Source: Megamerina dolium (lineage: Eukaryota; Arthropoda; Insecta; Diptera; Megamerinidae). From it: DNA of 64,000 bases. The notes under the pieces were generated by a model. The model ran no database searches and had not been told where the DNA came from. It saw only the letters and a program-made list of their open reading frames with translations. The stretch is taken from NCBI GenBank assembly GCA_963854835.1, contig OY978525.1, forward strand, positions 66,087,907 through 66,151,906, written 5' to 3'. This document shows positions 55,315-64,000 of the stretch, piece by piece (positions within the stretch are counted from its first letter, which is position 1; the number at the start of each line of letters is the position of its first letter). A program made the translations under genes and the position numbers.

Positions 55315-55752
55315 TGTAACGAGTATCGATAGTTGATTACTCATCACTATTGTGACTGACTCTATTGGCAGCATCGAAACGAATGTCAACAAAAAGAAAT
55401 AAGCGATAACCAGAACAAGCCAACGAGAAAGGAAGAGAAGAATCTCGATAAAGGAAGATTCTGGGGTGTTGCCAACAGAGTATAAATAGAGCCAGTGTTG
55501 AGAATTGGCAATCAATCTAATTCAGAACGTGATTGCGAAAACATTGATACAGAGGCAAAAGTTGCAAGTACATTTAAGTGTTATAGTAAATAGTTGATTG
55601 TAAACAGTGTTGATTGTAAATAGAGATTATTAAATAAATTGTTGCTGTATATAGTTGTATAAAATAAGTGTTGCAGTTATCATTAACAGAATCCAGTGAT
55701 CGAACAAGGTAATTCAAATAGAATTAAACGTTCACAGAATAAAAACGTAACA
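55315..55752 (+). repeat. 5' LTR of the plus gag-IN element
   Basis: Starts TGTAACGAGTATCGATAG and ends GAATAAAAACGTAACA. It carries TATCGATA at 55324-55331, a TATA box at 55491 and an AATAAA near 55633. Confidence 0.96.
55491..55498 (+). promoter_or_regulatory. LTR TATA box
   Basis: TATAAATA in AGAGTATAAATAGAGCC, mid-LTR, placed as an RNA polymerase II promoter for the element. The same motif occurs in the 3' LTR near 58695 and in the minus element. Confidence 0.65.
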
Positions 55753-55754
55753 AT

Positions 55755-55772
55755 TGGTGTCAGAAGTGGGAT
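55755..55772 (+). other. primer-binding site (tRNA-Leu type)
   Basis: TGGTGTCAGAAGTGGGAT, separated from the LTR end by two bases, complementary to the 3' end of a tRNA-Leu (identity from recall). Confidence 0.82.
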
Positions 55773-55781
55773 TCTGTAAAA

Positions 55782-58490
55782 ATGGTGAAAATTGACCAAC
55801 TAAAAGTGGACCAGCTTAAAAAGCTGTTGGTAGAGATGAATCTATCGTCATCAGGTGCAAAGGCGGAACTGCTGGTGAGGCTGAGGAAAGCCATGGAGGC
55901 TAAGGGAATTAATGTAGAAGAACATGAGTTCTTTGAGGAAGAAGATATACATTCAGTTGTGCACGCCGAGGAAGAGAGTAAGGTAGATTCGAGTGGTCAA
56001 CTCATGGAATTTATGAAATCCATGATGCAACAGCAGCAGCAGCAACTGCAAGGAATTAATGCGAAGTTACAAGAACATTCGGCTGAATTGCGTATGGAAA
56101 TTCAAGAAGGTTCGGCTCGACAAGAACACGTCATCGAAAATCTACAAAAAGGAATTGAGATTAGATTTCAGGAAATTTCCGGAACCATTAATGAAAAAGT
56201 CATGGATCTCAAGGAACATGTAGATGACTTGGAAGATAAGTTCGGGAAATTACAGCACGATCTCAACCAACTAAAAATAAATGGGCCAGCCACATCAGTG
56301 ATTAGAGATTCAAGTACAATCAAACTAAAGTCACCAACATTTGACGGAAGCACGCCATTCAATATCTTCAAGCTTCAATTCGAGACAACAGCTTCGAAGA
56401 ATCAATGGGATGATAGCGACAAGACTGCTGCTTTAATAGTCGCATTAAAAGGTAATGCTTCCGACGTGTTACAGATGATTCCAGAGAAAGATCGTGGTAG
56501 CTACCAATCACTGATGGACACACTCCAGCGGAAATATGGAAATGAATACAAGAGTCAATTACATCGAGTGGAATTGAGATCGCGAGTGCAACGGAGTAAT
56601 GAGAGCCTTCAGGAATTTGCTTCCGATATTGATCGCTTATGTCATCTAGCGTTCTCCGGTAATTCGGAAGAGTTCGTCGAAAAAATAAAAATAGAGGCAT
56701 TCATAGATGGCATACGTGATGGAGAGACAAAGCGTGCCCTAGTCATGTCACCCAGGAATACTTATGCCGAAACAGTCAGTAGTGCATTGACGTTTGAAGC
56801 CGCCAGTTTGATGTGTCGACCAATGCCACGGGTACGCCAACTAGAAACAGAAACAGCAGATCTGGTTGAAGCAGTGTGTCAGGCAGTTAAGTCAGTAGTG
56901 CAGCCTGAAGGAAGAACAACAGGTCGACGTGAAAACAAATTTAATGGTAAGTGCTTCATATGCCATCAAAGAGGGCACAAGGCGCGGAATTGTCGTCTAC
57001 GACACAAGCAACAAAGATCGAATTCACCAGGACAACGAAAGGAAGATCGTGATGTCATTCATCGTGGTAAAGCTGTTACTCCATATCATCGTACTTGCAC
57101 CGTAGATAATAAACATTGTTCTCGGGTAGGAAGCCAGAATCACATTGTTAACCTACGACTTACGAATGTATTATCGGAAGAGTCATGGACCACTGAACGA
57201 GTGCAAGAAGATCAGCGGAACGACCCAGATCTCGTAAAGATTATGGAATACAAGGAGCAGGGCATACGTCCAGATTGGCAAGAAATGGCTAATGAGAGTC
57301 CAATAGCAAAGGCATACTGGGCGCAGTGGCAAAGCCTGCACTTACGAGACGGATGTTTATTCCGAGCATGGGAAAGTGTGGATGGAAAAATCACTAATGA
57401 TCTTCTAGTGGTACCCAAGGCGAGAATAAATGAAGTGATAGCTGAGTATCACAATGCCTCCAGTGGAGGGCATTTGGGAATCACCAAAACCGTCGAGAAA
57501 ATAAAGAACCGTTTTTATTGGGTTGGATGTCATGACCATGTCGCTGATTGGATTCGGAAATTTAAGCAATGTGCAATGGCCAAAGGTCCCACTAAGGAAA
57601 GTCGAGGTAAGATGCACCAATACACCGTGGGTGCTCCATTTGAGCGAATTGCTATGGACATAGCTGGGCCATTTCCAATAAGCAACGCAGGAAACAAGTA
57701 TGTTCTGGTGGTTATAGATTACTTCAGTAAATGGCCTGAAGTATACCCCATTCCAAATCAGGAAGCTAGTACAGTTGCGGATGTATTCGTCAACCAATGG
57801 GTTACTCGTTTTGGTGTACCGATGGAGTTACACTCAGACCAAGGTCGAAATTTCGAATCAGTTGTATTCCAAGAGATATGCCGTATGCTGGGTATATACA
57901 AAACTCGTACAACACCTTTGCATCCACAATCTGATGGCATGGTAGAACGATTTAACCGTACCTTGGAGGAATATTTGAGAAAAGTCGTAGATAAATACCA
58001 AAGAGACTGGGATGTACATATACCAATGTTCCTCATGTCATATCGATGCGCACAACATGATACGACGGCTACTACACCGGCAATGGCAATTTTTGGAAAC
58101 GAGTTAAGACTGCCAGCTGATTTAAAATTTGGAGTCGTAACACCAACGAGATCAACCGAAGGTAATTATACTAGCGAAAAGCGGGAACAGTTGGATAAAG
58201 TACATCGGTTCATCAGAGAGCGGTCGCAGATGATAAGCGATAAGATGAAGGCCAGGTATGACTTGAAAGCAAATTCAAAAGGGTTCTATGAAGGAGAGCT
58301 GGTAATGCTTCATAATCCACAACGAAAGAAAGGCCTGTCTCCTAAACTACAGACTCATTGGGAAGGACCATATGAGATTATAGCAAAGATAAATGACGTA
58401 GTGTATCGCATTCAACGTGCCTGGAATAAAAGAGCAAAGTTTAAAGTAGTGCACTTGGAGCGACTTGCGCCATATCGAGGGGAAGTATAA
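55782..58490 (+). CDS. Gag-integrase polyprotein without PR/RT/RNase H (902 aa)
   Basis: ATG 55782 is 30 nt past the LTR, directly after the primer site. Domains: SAP-like 4-40; acidic 46-70; Gln-rich/coiled coil 80-166; Gag capsid about 180-345; one CCHC knuckle 391-404 (CFICHQRGHKARNC); linker with RTCTVDNKHCSRV 437-449, where gypsy polyproteins have the end of RNase H; integrase zinc region H557, H563, Phe594, C597; catalytic D626, D686, E722; C-terminal HWEGPYEII domain 859-899. The normal 2 kb PR-RT-RNase H block between knuckle and integrase is absent. It is 66 residues shorter than the minus copy, from one fewer knuckle and a shorter coiled coil; the integrase halves are nearly identical. 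Confidence 0.96.
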   Translation: MVKIDQLKVDQLKKLLVEMNLSSSGAKAELLVRLRKAMEAKGINVEEHEFFEEEDIHSVVHAEEESKVDSSGQLMEFMKSMMQQQQQQLQGINAKLQEHSAELRMEIQEGSARQEHVIENLQKGIEIRFQEISGTINEKVMDLKEHVDDLEDKFGKLQHDLNQLKINGPATSVIRDSSTIKLKSPTFDGSTPFNIFKLQFETTASKNQWDDSDKTAALIVALKGNASDVLQMIPEKDRGSYQSLMDTLQRKYGNEYKSQLHRVELRSRVQRSNESLQEFASDIDRLCHLAFSGNSEEFVEKIKIEAFIDGIRDGETKRALVMSPRNTYAETVSSALTFEAASLMCRPMPRVRQLETETADLVEAVCQAVKSVVQPEGRTTGRRENKFNGKCFICHQRGHKARNCRLRHKQQRSNSPGQRKEDRDVIHRGKAVTPYHRTCTVDNKHCSRVGSQNHIVNLRLTNVLSEESWTTERVQEDQRNDPDLVKIMEYKEQGIRPDWQEMANESPIAKAYWAQWQSLHLRDGCLFRAWESVDGKITNDLLVVPKARINEVIAEYHNASSGGHLGITKTVEKIKNRFYWVGCHDHVADWIRKFKQCAMAKGPTKESRGKMHQYTVGAPFERIAMDIAGPFPISNAGNKYVLVVIDYFSKWPEVYPIPNQEASTVADVFVNQWVTRFGVPMELHSDQGRNFESVVFQEICRMLGIYKTRTTPLHPQSDGMVERFNRTLEEYLRKVVDKYQRDWDVHIPMFLMSYRCAQHDTTATTPAMAIFGNELRLPADLKFGVVTPTRSTEGNYTSEKREQLDKVHRFIRERSQMISDKMKARYDLKANSKGFYEGELVMLHNPQRKKGLSPKLQTHWEGPYEIIAKINDVVYRIQRAWNKRAKFKVVHLERLAPYRGEV

Positions 58491-58511
58491 AAACTTGTTC
58501 GGGACGAACAA

Positions 58512-58528
58512 GGTTAAGAGGAGGGCAG
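58512..58528 (+). other. polypurine tract
   Basis: GGTTAAGAGGAGGGCAG directly before the 3' LTR; the expected plus-strand primer. The minus element has the complement at 50751-50767. Confidence 0.8.
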
Positions 58529-58966
58529 TGTAACGAGTATCGATAGTTGATTACTCATCACTATTGTGACTGACTCTATTGGCAGCATCGAAACGAATGT
58601 CAACAAAAAGAAATAAGCGATAACCAGAACAAGCCAACGAGAAAGGAAGAGAAGAATCTCGATAAAGGAAGATTCTGGGGTGTTGCCAACAGAGTATAAA
58701 TAGAGCCAGTGTTGAGAATTGGCAATCAATCTAATTCAGAACGTGATTGCGAAAACATTGATACAGAGGCAAAAGTTGCAAGTACATTTAAGTGTTATAG
58801 TAAATAGTTGATTGTAAACAGTGTTGATTGTAAATAGAGATTATTAAATAAATTGTTGCTGTATATAGTTGTGTAAAATAAGTGTTGCAGTTATCATTAA
58901 CAGAATCCAGTGATCGAACAAGGTAATTCAAATAGAATTAAACGTTCACAGAATAAAAACGTAACA
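58529..58966 (+). repeat. 3' LTR of the plus gag-IN element
   Basis: Same length and ends as the 5' LTR, followed by the ATAT duplication. Confidence 0.96.
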
Positions 58967-58970
58967 ATAT

Positions 58971-59815
58971 TTTTTTGGATGTCAGAATAGAAATAGATAG
59001 AAGTCGTCCACCGCGTCAATGGTTGTTCTGTTGCATTGTCGCTGTGTTGCAGTCTATTCGTGTATTTACATAAGAAAGCGACGCTATCTAAGTGTTGACA
59101 GTTGTTGCAATTTTTCAGCCGTTGGTTGGTAATTCATTCGTTATTATACACTGGTTTCGGTTGGAGCGTTGTATCAGCATATCAAGTAATTTGTGTAGTA
59201 TAAACATTTTTAAAATCGGCGTCTTTCCTCGCAAATACGTTTTGTATAAAACGTTAAGTTTACGCGATAAAATAAAAATAGATGTACTTCGTATTTGGAT
59301 GACAAAATATGAACATCTGAATATTACATACATAAAAGTGAACAATTGTGTATACACATTGGTTTATTTCTGGTGGAGTAGCGTGAGTCAACTTTTATTT
59401 TCTGATTTCGTTATTGAAATTAAAAGTATTTGGGTTTTATTAACACACATAAGTGATCATTTTTTATATTAAAAAGAAAGCATTCGCATTTTTACGATTG
59501 GTATATTAAAACAGTAATACACACGGTGATAACTTTTTCTGTGATGTTCTATTGGTTTGGAAAAGGGAAAACATTCGTAGTGAGATGGAATAAATTGCGC
59601 AATTTAAGTTTGGTACTATATTTCTTATTTTATATTTGTATTGCCGCCACATTTATACTTAAACGTGTATATGCACTTGAATTCTTACTGTTTAGTTTAT
59701 AGAATGTGCTAGACGCTGTTCAATTTCCACTGTATTGTGCGCTCAGAAATTTCGAAATCAAGTTTATGTTCTAATAAAAAAGTGTCGAATTTTTTGGCAA
59801 ATTTCTCATATAACA
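58971..59815. other. unassigned DNA, one 126-codon frame
   Basis: A plus-strand frame at 59092-59472 (hydrophobic, Ile/Val-rich) matches nothing I recognise. Its composition resembles translated AT-rich DNA. No splice or promoter support. Confidence 0.3.
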
Positions 59816-59821
59816 AATCTG

Positions 59822-60698
59822 GGAAAAGTGCAGAACACGGACTCAGAAGGGGAAAAAAAAATAAAAAATTGCCTCGGATAGAGCTTCGTTTTGTGAATAT
59901 AAAAAATAAAAAATTTGTCTGCAAATGCCCATTCAAAGTTCAAAATTGAGGTCGAGATTATTCGATAGACACGCAATATTTTTCTACAATATGGGTATCA
60001 TAAGAAAGGTTTTTTAAATACCTTTCTACTGATATATATAATTTAATACCTATTTTTCACATTTTAAAAGTTATTATCAAAACTATAAATTAGATTTTTT
60101 TTTTTTTCAAAAATCAATTTTTTTTTCGAAAATAAGCCTTATTTACAAAAAAAAAATAAACCTTATAGGCCCGACGACGGCTTCGCGACCAACAGTATTT
60201 TAGGACAGAAGCTTTTTTGATAACCGGCCTTCGGCCGGGCAAAAAAAAAATAACCCTTTTAGGCCCGACGCCGGCTTCGCGACCAACAGTATTTTATGAC
60301 AAAAGCTTTTTTGATAGCCGGACTATGATCTTTGAAATAATATATAATTTTTGATAGATTAATAGGAAACTTTTTCGAAAAAAAACGGTTTTTACAAAAA
60401 TTTTATAAAAAATTTATAATTTTCTTCATAACATTTAAAAAGTTAAAAATTCATATAAAATATTATATACCTGTAAAAAGGTATTAAAATTACCTGTGTT
60501 TTGATACCCATATTGTAGAAAAAATTTGCTTGTCTCTCGAGTAATTTCGATCTCAATTTTGAATTTGACCGTGAACCACGCCTTGTAGGGGCATTTGCGG
60601 AGACAAATTTTTTATTTTTTATATTCACAAAACGAAGCTCTATCCGATGCAATTTTTTATTTTTTTTTCCCTCTGCGTCCGTATTCTGCACTTATGCC
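59822..60698. mobile_element. foldback element FB-3, complete
   Basis: Long inverted repeats of about 200 bp: left arm GAAAAGTGCAGAACACGGAC to ACAATATGGGTATCA (about 60000), right arm from GATACCCATATTGTAG (60502) to CCGTATTCTGCACTTATGCC (60698). The core has two GC-rich hairpin units (60165-60320: CCCGACGACGGCTTCGCGAC, GGCCTTCGGCC). It has no open frame of note and is the clearest example of the family. Confidence 0.85.
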
Positions 60699-60892
60699 AA
60701 AATCTGTCAAAAAGGTAATACTAATTTAAGTTGGAACTTCATTTTGACTATGAATACGCACCACAAATTTTATAATTCTATTTTTACATACTGCGTTTAA
60801 ACGTACATGCTAGTGTTGCCACAGCAAAAACTTTTTATTAACCAAAAACTAAACGAAAAAATTGCCAGAAAACTACAATTTTTAAAAAGGAA

Positions 60893-62815
60893 CAGGGCAT
60901 AAGGGCAGAATAGTCCACTTAAAGAAAAAATAAAAAATAAAGGTTTTTCGTATAGCGACTATTCTTTTGAAAACCAAAAATTGATTGTTGCTAACGCCCA
61001 TATAAGGCGTGGCTCAAGGTCAAAGTCAAATTTTGCGATCGAAATTACTCTATAAATTCGTAATTTTATCTTACAATATGAGTATCAAAAGAAACGTCTT
61101 TTAATACCTTATTTTAATACATTTCTAGCCTATTTTGAATATTTTGAAAGATATGAACAAAATAAAAAATTTGAAATTGTTTTTTTTTTGCGAAAATAGT
61201 AGTAATGACCTATAAAAAATTTAGAACCATATTCAAGGACATTCAATTTAAAGAAAATTTGTATAATATAACATACTAATAATTATCACTTTCTTCCATT
61301 TCGATATACATATACAACATTTTTAATGTAAAATATACCGTCGGTTACACATTTCAAAGTCCGTTACCTTGAGCCCGGCCAAAAGCCGGCTATTAAGAAA
61401 GTCTTATCGGAAAATACTGATAGTCGCGAAGCTGGCGTCGGGCCTATAAGGGTTAGGTGATGGTCGCGAAACTAAATTTGAAGATACATAGGTATTTTGA
61501 TCGAAAGCGATCCAAATCGAAATAATTTCATGAGGTATCAACTTTAAAAATATATTAAAAATATATAAGCATTTTCTAAAAAGAGGTTTTATTTAAAATT
61601 CAAAAATTAATTTTATTTTTATAAGTCAATTGTGATTATTTTGGAAAAAAAAATACGTTTTTGAAAATAAAATTTCCAAATAGTTTATTTATATCATAAT
61701 TTTTAAAATATTTAATACAGCTATAAATGTTATATATTAAAAACACCTTTCTTTTAATATCCATATTGTAAGTAAATATTGCGAATTTATTGAGTAACTT
61801 TTATCGCAAATTTGAACTTTGACCTTGAGCCACGCCTTATATGGGCATTAGCGACAAACAAATTTTGGTTTTTTATATTCACAAAAATATCATTTTTCTC
61901 CTTTAAGGGGGTCTTCTATCTTGTGGCTTCATTTTTGACACTGTTTTTTGAATATTAGTTATAGGAAAACTAAAAACGCAATCGAGGTGCGGTTTGTTGC
62001 ATTCAACTTGTTTATTTAAATACATTTAACACTAATTTTACTGAAAATTTACTGTCTTCGATTTGACCGTGACTTGACCTTGAAGTGTCCCTTGCAAATA
62101 ATGCATACACAAATGGTTGACACGATTTAGCTCATGAAAATCGTCTGAAACAAAAAAACCAAAATGATTTAATTTTTTTATCACCTTGGCTATCGTTTGA
62201 CAGATGGCATTTTCAAAATTTGAAAATTTTGCAGAACAGGCAACTTTAAAAAAAAAAAATTTTTTTTTAAATTTTTCGGGGTTAAAAACATCTGTAAAAA
62301 TTGTTTAAATAAAAAAAATCTAAAAAGTATCTGTCAGACGATAGCCACATGTTTTTCACAAATTTTGATATATAATTTCAATCAATCAATCAATTAGTTT
62401 TCGAGATATCATGTCAACCAATTACAAAAACGCAACTTTTGGGAAATCGCATTTAAAGATATTCATGTATATAACAAGCGGGATGTTTCCGACGTTAAAT
62501 TTTCTTTCAAACTGAATGGACCGAAAAATTTATCATGCATAACAGAGATTACATAGATACAGATACATCAGGTATTCGATAGAACGTTAGATAACTTTAG
62601 AAAAACGCGATGGGCCAGCTTTTAGGTGGTCGCGAAGAGCGCTGCGATAAGAGCACGCGTAACTGTCTTCGACGGCTCGGAAAAACTCGAAATAATAAGA
62701 TTTCAGTTATATCCTTTTAAGGGTATATTCCTAACACCTTCTGGGTTGGAAAATTGAAAAAAAAAATCCAATTTTTTGAACAAGGTAGAAGACCCTAAGT
62801 GGGCTCTATGAGCGC
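60893..62815. mobile_element. foldback element FB-4, split by a MITE
   Basis: Left arm 60893-61110 (GGGCATAAGGGCAGAATAGT, CGCTAACGCC-like block, CAATATGAGTATCAAAAGAA). One inverted GC unit at 61370-61460 (GGCCAAAAGCCGG, GTCGCGAAGCTGGCGTCGGG). Right arm from ATATCCATATTGTAAG (61759) to TTCACAAAAATAT (about 61890), resumed after the MITE at 62796 as TAAGTGGGCTCTATG. Confidence 0.75.
61908..62795. mobile_element. 0.89 kb MITE inside FB-4, family M3
   Basis: The ends GGGTCTTCTATCTTG and (complement of 62795 leftward) GGGTCTTCTACCTTG are inverted repeats with one difference. It is flanked by TAAG on both sides (61904-61907, 62796-62799). The interior is noncoding. FB-4 arm sequence continues across the insertion. 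Confidence 0.75.
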
Positions 62816-63061
62816 TTCAGCTACCAGGAGCATTAAACGCTCTTCTGAACGCTCTATATCAAACTTCAAATAAAGGCAATAAAGAAGAATAAAATATTTA
62901 AATATAATTCAAAAAATCATTTAAAATTTATAATAATTTAATAATTAATAATGTAACAATAGAGTAAATGAACGAGAGAAAAGTTTCACAAAATTTAATA
63001 AAAAGTTACATAACAGCAATACGTTAAATTTCAATTTAAAATATTATCCAAACTTTAACAA

Positions 63062-63415
63062 AAATGGAACAAGTACAGAATAGCACACTTTGAGGAACAA
63101 AATTTAAAAAAATATATAGAGCCTTTTTCTTTGTGCAATTGATTACAGAAGGCGTGGCTGAAGGTCAAAGTTCATATTTCAAATCAAGGTTACTCAATAT
63201 CCTCGCGATTTTATTTTATAATATGGGTATCAAAGGAAATCTATTTTTAATAGCTTCTCGCTCATATATATCATATATAAACTATTAAATTTTGTCAAGT
63301 TATGAAGACAAATAAAAAATTTTCTTTTAAATAAAAATCAATGAATGAAAAAATAAAAAATAACCCCCTTATAGGCCCAACGTCGACTTCGCGACCAACA
63401 GATTTTTCGGGTAAA
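63062..63415 (+). mobile_element. foldback left arm plus one GC unit, partial
   Basis: ACAAGTACAGAATAGCACAC and AGGCGTGGCTGAAGGTCAAA match the FB-2 left arm. One decayed unit (CCCAACGTCGACTTCGCGAC, CAACAG) lies at 63376-63402. The right arm is not within the window. Confidence 0.7.
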
Positions 63416-64000
63416 ATTTTTTCTAGGTGATGGTGATTATTTTCCTCACAATTGCATTGTACATTTGTGCCTAAATTATTTGGCTTGTAGCTTCGTTCGA
63501 TATTTATGTTTTTTATTTTATTTTCAACAGATTGTGAATTTAGTTTTCAACCATGTTGCTGCGAAATTTTAAAAGTGTGCTAACAGTTGATGGCAAATAT
63601 TTAAAATGACATACATTTTCAAAGCTATTTGCACATATTGGTGAACTGCCCTAATATAAAAATTATCACTACTCACATACAGCTGTTGCCAACGAATTAA
63701 GAACAAGCACCTTATATTTGTCTTTACTGTACCGACAATACCTGTTAACATAACGGTTTGTTGTGCTTTTCCTCTTCCTACATTATTCTTCTTTAAAAAG
63801 ATGATGTATTATCATTTTGTGAATGCATCATTTTTCAAAAATTGTCATTAGTACGGTGCAAGGTACGATTTACGCGTGACAGCTAATTAAATTCGATTTC
63901 ATGCAATTTTTTAATATTTCTAATAATTTCACAAATTATTAAGTTTTTATATTTTTGGTTATTGGAAGAAATTTCAATTAAGATTTGGTTACTAGAATAT
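63416..64000. other. AT-rich DNA, nothing recognised
   Basis: No supported gene or repeat end up to the window edge. Confidence 0.4.

Larger units (their letters stand above)
55315..58966 (+). mobile_element. gag-IN LTR retrotransposon, plus copy, complete ends
   Basis: LTRs 55315-55752 and 58529-58966 (438 bp) differ at one base seen by eye (GTTGTATAAAA against GTTGTGTAAAA). TSD ATAT (55311-55314, 58967-58970). Primer site, polypurine tract and a 902-codon frame lie between. It is in the opposite orientation to the copy at 50314, 1153 bp away, and its LTR sequence is a distinct subfamily. Recent insertion. Confidence 0.96.

Noticed and set aside
55782..58490. Domesticated host gene derived from Gag-integrase
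   Set aside because: Near-identical LTRs, TSDs, PBS and PPT, and a second copy nearby show it is a mobile element, not an immobilised single-copy gene.
50314..58966. The two gag-IN elements as one inverted segmental duplication
   Set aside because: Each has its own TSD, different LTR subfamily sequence, and flanking DNA that is not mirrored.

Overview
This window is nuclear DNA from an insect, most likely a higher dipteran. A tephritid-like fruit fly fits the SdhB sequence and the mix of Jockey, RTE, BEL/Pao, mariner and rosa-like elements, but that placement is an inference. It is AT-rich and almost entirely transposon-derived. There is no prokaryotic gene layout, no CRISPR array and no rRNA or canonical tRNA gene.

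The one recognisable host gene is SdhB, the iron-sulfur subunit of mitochondrial succinate dehydrogenase (complex II). It lies on the minus strand in four coding exons: 41408-41343, 38393-38095, 21869-21736 and 21670-21277. All three introns have GT..AG ends. Intron 1 (2.9 kb) is made largely of foldback repeats. Intron 2 (16.2 kb) holds an RTE LINE, a decayed BEL/Pao element, a SINE and smaller fragments. Intron 3 is 65 bp. Exon 3 as given lacks one base of the expected frame.

Left flank (1-21 kb): a Jockey 5' end, a broken mariner, a (TA)n tract, a decayed gag-IN LTR element with a LINE RNase H fragment inside it, a tRNA-derived SINE, a BEL/Pao LTR and pol remains, a 4.4 kb Jockey element with 11-bp target duplications and an open ORF2, a decayed LOA/R1-like LINE interrupted by a BEL LTR and a mariner, a rosa-like transposase, a gypsy RNase H scrap and a second SINE.

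Right flank (41.4-64 kb): a short inverted-repeat element, a second RTE LINE inserted in a gag-IN LTR relic, another mariner, then the most striking feature. Two complete, very young LTR elements (50314-54161 minus, 55315-58966 plus) each encode one long open polyprotein. It runs SAP-like domain, coiled coil, Gag, zinc knuckle(s), integrase, with no protease, reverse transcriptase or RNase H. Each has 437-438 bp LTRs, a tRNA-Leu-type primer site, a polypurine tract and ATAT target duplications. They look like a non-autonomous family that moves with enzymes supplied in trans. The final 4 kb is built of long-inverted-repeat foldback elements around a GC-rich hairpin minisatellite, one of them split by an 0.89 kb MITE.
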